The translations under genes were made by a program, and so were the position numbers. The notes beneath the pieces were generated by a model. The model was not told the DNA's origin. It ran no database searches and worked only from the letters and a program-made list of their open reading frames with translations. A stretch of DNA of 64,000 nt. Origin: Bacteroidales bacterium. GTDB taxonomy: Bacteria > Bacteroidota > Bacteroidia > Bacteroidales > UBA932. Below are positions 63,045-64,000 of this stretch, piece after piece. The stretch covers positions 62,001 to 126,000 of the forward strand of contig JAJFVD010000012.1 in the NCBI GenBank assembly GCA_021371955.1, in the 5' to 3' direction. Numbering within the stretch: the first letter of the stretch is position 1; each line of letters begins with the position of its first letter.

Positions 63045-64000
63045 TTATTCTTCAGTTTTAACAAGTTTCTCCCGTTTTACTATATAACTAAGGGTAAAAC
63101 TTGCAGTAATAAAGTAAAATGCTGCCTGTGCCCAGAGCCAGACGTATTCAAATCTCACCTGTGCAAGATTTGCGCCGGTGGAGTTAATCTTTATATAACC
63201 CTGTATACCGTGCGTCGAAGGGAAGAGGTATGATAAATATCTCCAGAAAACAGGCATGTTTGACTGAGGCCACGAGAAGCCGGATAAAAACAGAAGAATA
63301 AGTGTGAAGAAAAGGAATGCGATGAGCCCGGTCTCCCGGTTTTTAATAAACACCGAAACACTCATTGAAAAGAAAATCGTAGCAATCAGAAAAGGAACTA
63401 TAAAATGGAAAAGAGTCCAGATGTTTCCTATGTGAGGAAGATTGAATAATTTGGGGATAAATCCAAGTATATATGCGCTTATTGCAATGTAAAGGACAAA
63501 GTATGCGATTGCCTTTCCAAGCACAACCCGGTAAATGCCCTTGCCATGAAGGCGTTCGGGAATTTGAGAGTGGCTTTTGTTCTCTTCCCTTGCTGTGCCT
63601 GCAAGCATTCCTATTCCAAAAAAGAGGGTCTGGTGAATAATGAGGATAAGCAGTGCCGGAAGAAGAAAACTTGCAAAGCCGCTTCCCGGGTTAAAGAGTG
63701 CAGTATTACTGCTGGGGATTGCCTCCACAATCATCTTTGCCTGCTCTCCGGTAATACCTGCGGCATTATATCTCTCAATCTGGATTTTATTCATTTCGTC
63801 CAGCATTGTATAGCTTGTTGCCATCGTCATCCCTTTATAATAGAGAAAACTGCTCATGTCGTTGTAAATGGATATAGTAGCCTGCTCCATATTGCGCAGC
63901 TTGATGTGATAGACCGAAGGGATATAGACTATTCCGTGAACCTTTTGAGCCCGGAAGAGTTTCTGAGCCTCTTCCAGATTTAAACAACGGTTGGATATTT
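63045..64000 (-). CDS. ABC-2 type transporter permease, 5' end outside window
   Basis: The minus-strand frame runs to the window edge; the ATG at 63890 is internal because the preceding residues (GIVYIPSVYHIKLRN, then MEQATISIYNDMSSF) are typical of ABC-2 permeases. Six hydrophobic stretches are visible, with FLSGFSWPQSNMPVFW and LFPSTHGIQGYIKINSTGA before the last. This is the YhhJ/YadH-like half of a drug or polysaccharide exporter; partner genes lie outside. It converges on the Wzi-like gene, with six bases between the stops. Confidence 0.88.
   Translation of the reverse strand, partial: ISNRCLNLEEAQKLFRAQKVHGIVYIPSVYHIKLRNMEQATISIYNDMSSFLYYKGMTMATSYTMLDEMNKIQIERYNAAGITGEQAKMIVEAIPSSNTALFNPGSGFASFLLPALLILIIHQTLFFGIGMLAGTAREENKSHSQIPERLHGKGIYRVVLGKAIAYFVLYIAISAYILGFIPKLFNLPHIGNIWTLFHFIVPFLIATIFFSMSVSVFIKNRETGLIAFLFFTLILLFLSGFSWPQSNMPVFWRYLSYLFPSTHGIQGYIKINSTGANLAQVRFEYVWLWAQAAFYFITASFTLSYIVKREKLVKTEE

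Overview
The window looks like chromosomal DNA of an anaerobic member of the Bacteroidota, most likely Bacteroidales. Supporting features are the Bacteroidota-type promoter boxes (TTTG / TAnnTTTG), a fused SecDF, a lipoprotein-type LptC, GldE/CorC-, PorE- and Wzi-like envelope proteins, a fumarate-reductase FrdAB pair, a 459-residue Bacteroides-type tryptophanase, and genes with weak or absent Shine-Dalgarno sequences. By eye the base composition is in the low 40s % G+C. Genus cannot be decided from the window. Almost all of it is housekeeping core genome; the unusual material lies in the gaps.

Layout. 1-6.7 kb: 3' part of mutS, a MacB/FtsX-type permease, rsmA, a secreted EEP-fold nuclease/phosphatase, ychF. 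6.7-17.4 kb: one long minus-strand operon mfd-coaX-outer membrane protein-TPR protein-lptC-gldE-like-ppiD, ending at a bidirectional terminator. 17.4-17.85 kb: very AT-rich divergent promoter region. 17.85-30.3 kb: ruvB, a secreted Ntn-hydrolase, a GH20 hexosaminidase, frdAB without frdC, a lipoprotein, an alpha/beta hydrolase, a DmpA-like P1 peptidase overlapping hflX tail to tail, tonB. 30.5-39.4 kb: tRNA-Ala, mdh, an AhpD-like protein, ybeY-mnmG with two parS-like 16-mers, a GNAT protein, an acyl-CoA synthetase, a threonine-aldolase-like enzyme, gcvH, ruvA. 39.5-49.4 kb: sufS-sufE-sufT-folK-AraC, pirin, nitroreductase, dsbD, glyS, a dihydroorotate-dehydrogenase-like protein. 49.4-53 kb: an accessory patch between tRNA-Pro and tRNA-Ser with inverted repeats, three 31-bp hairpins, two tiny membrane proteins and a complete IS256-type insertion sequence. 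53-64 kb: a PD40/SPOR-like envelope protein, secDF, tnaA, glmS, a Wzi-like porin and the 3' part of an ABC-2 permease.

How the genes fit together. Much of the window serves the cell envelope (LptC, PpiD, SecDF, DsbD, TonB, GlmS, Wzi-like, several beta-barrel or TPR proteins) and genome upkeep (MutS, Mfd, RuvA, RuvB, ParB-site candidates). Anaerobic metabolism appears as fumarate reductase, malate dehydrogenase and tryptophanase.

The most unusual signals are: (i) two loci, each between convergent genes, carrying the same family of ~88-bp palindromic repeats in inverted pairs around a shared 19-bp hairpin (a BIME-like arrangement); (ii) three 31-bp hairpins whose sequence differences are compensatory; (iii) two parS-like sites, one lying in an apparent insertion in MnmG; (iv) a pair of 59- and 72-residue membrane proteins among repeats; and (v) a 129-bp MITE-like unit with exact 24-bp inverted ends. 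I found no clear new multi-gene defence or biosynthetic system.
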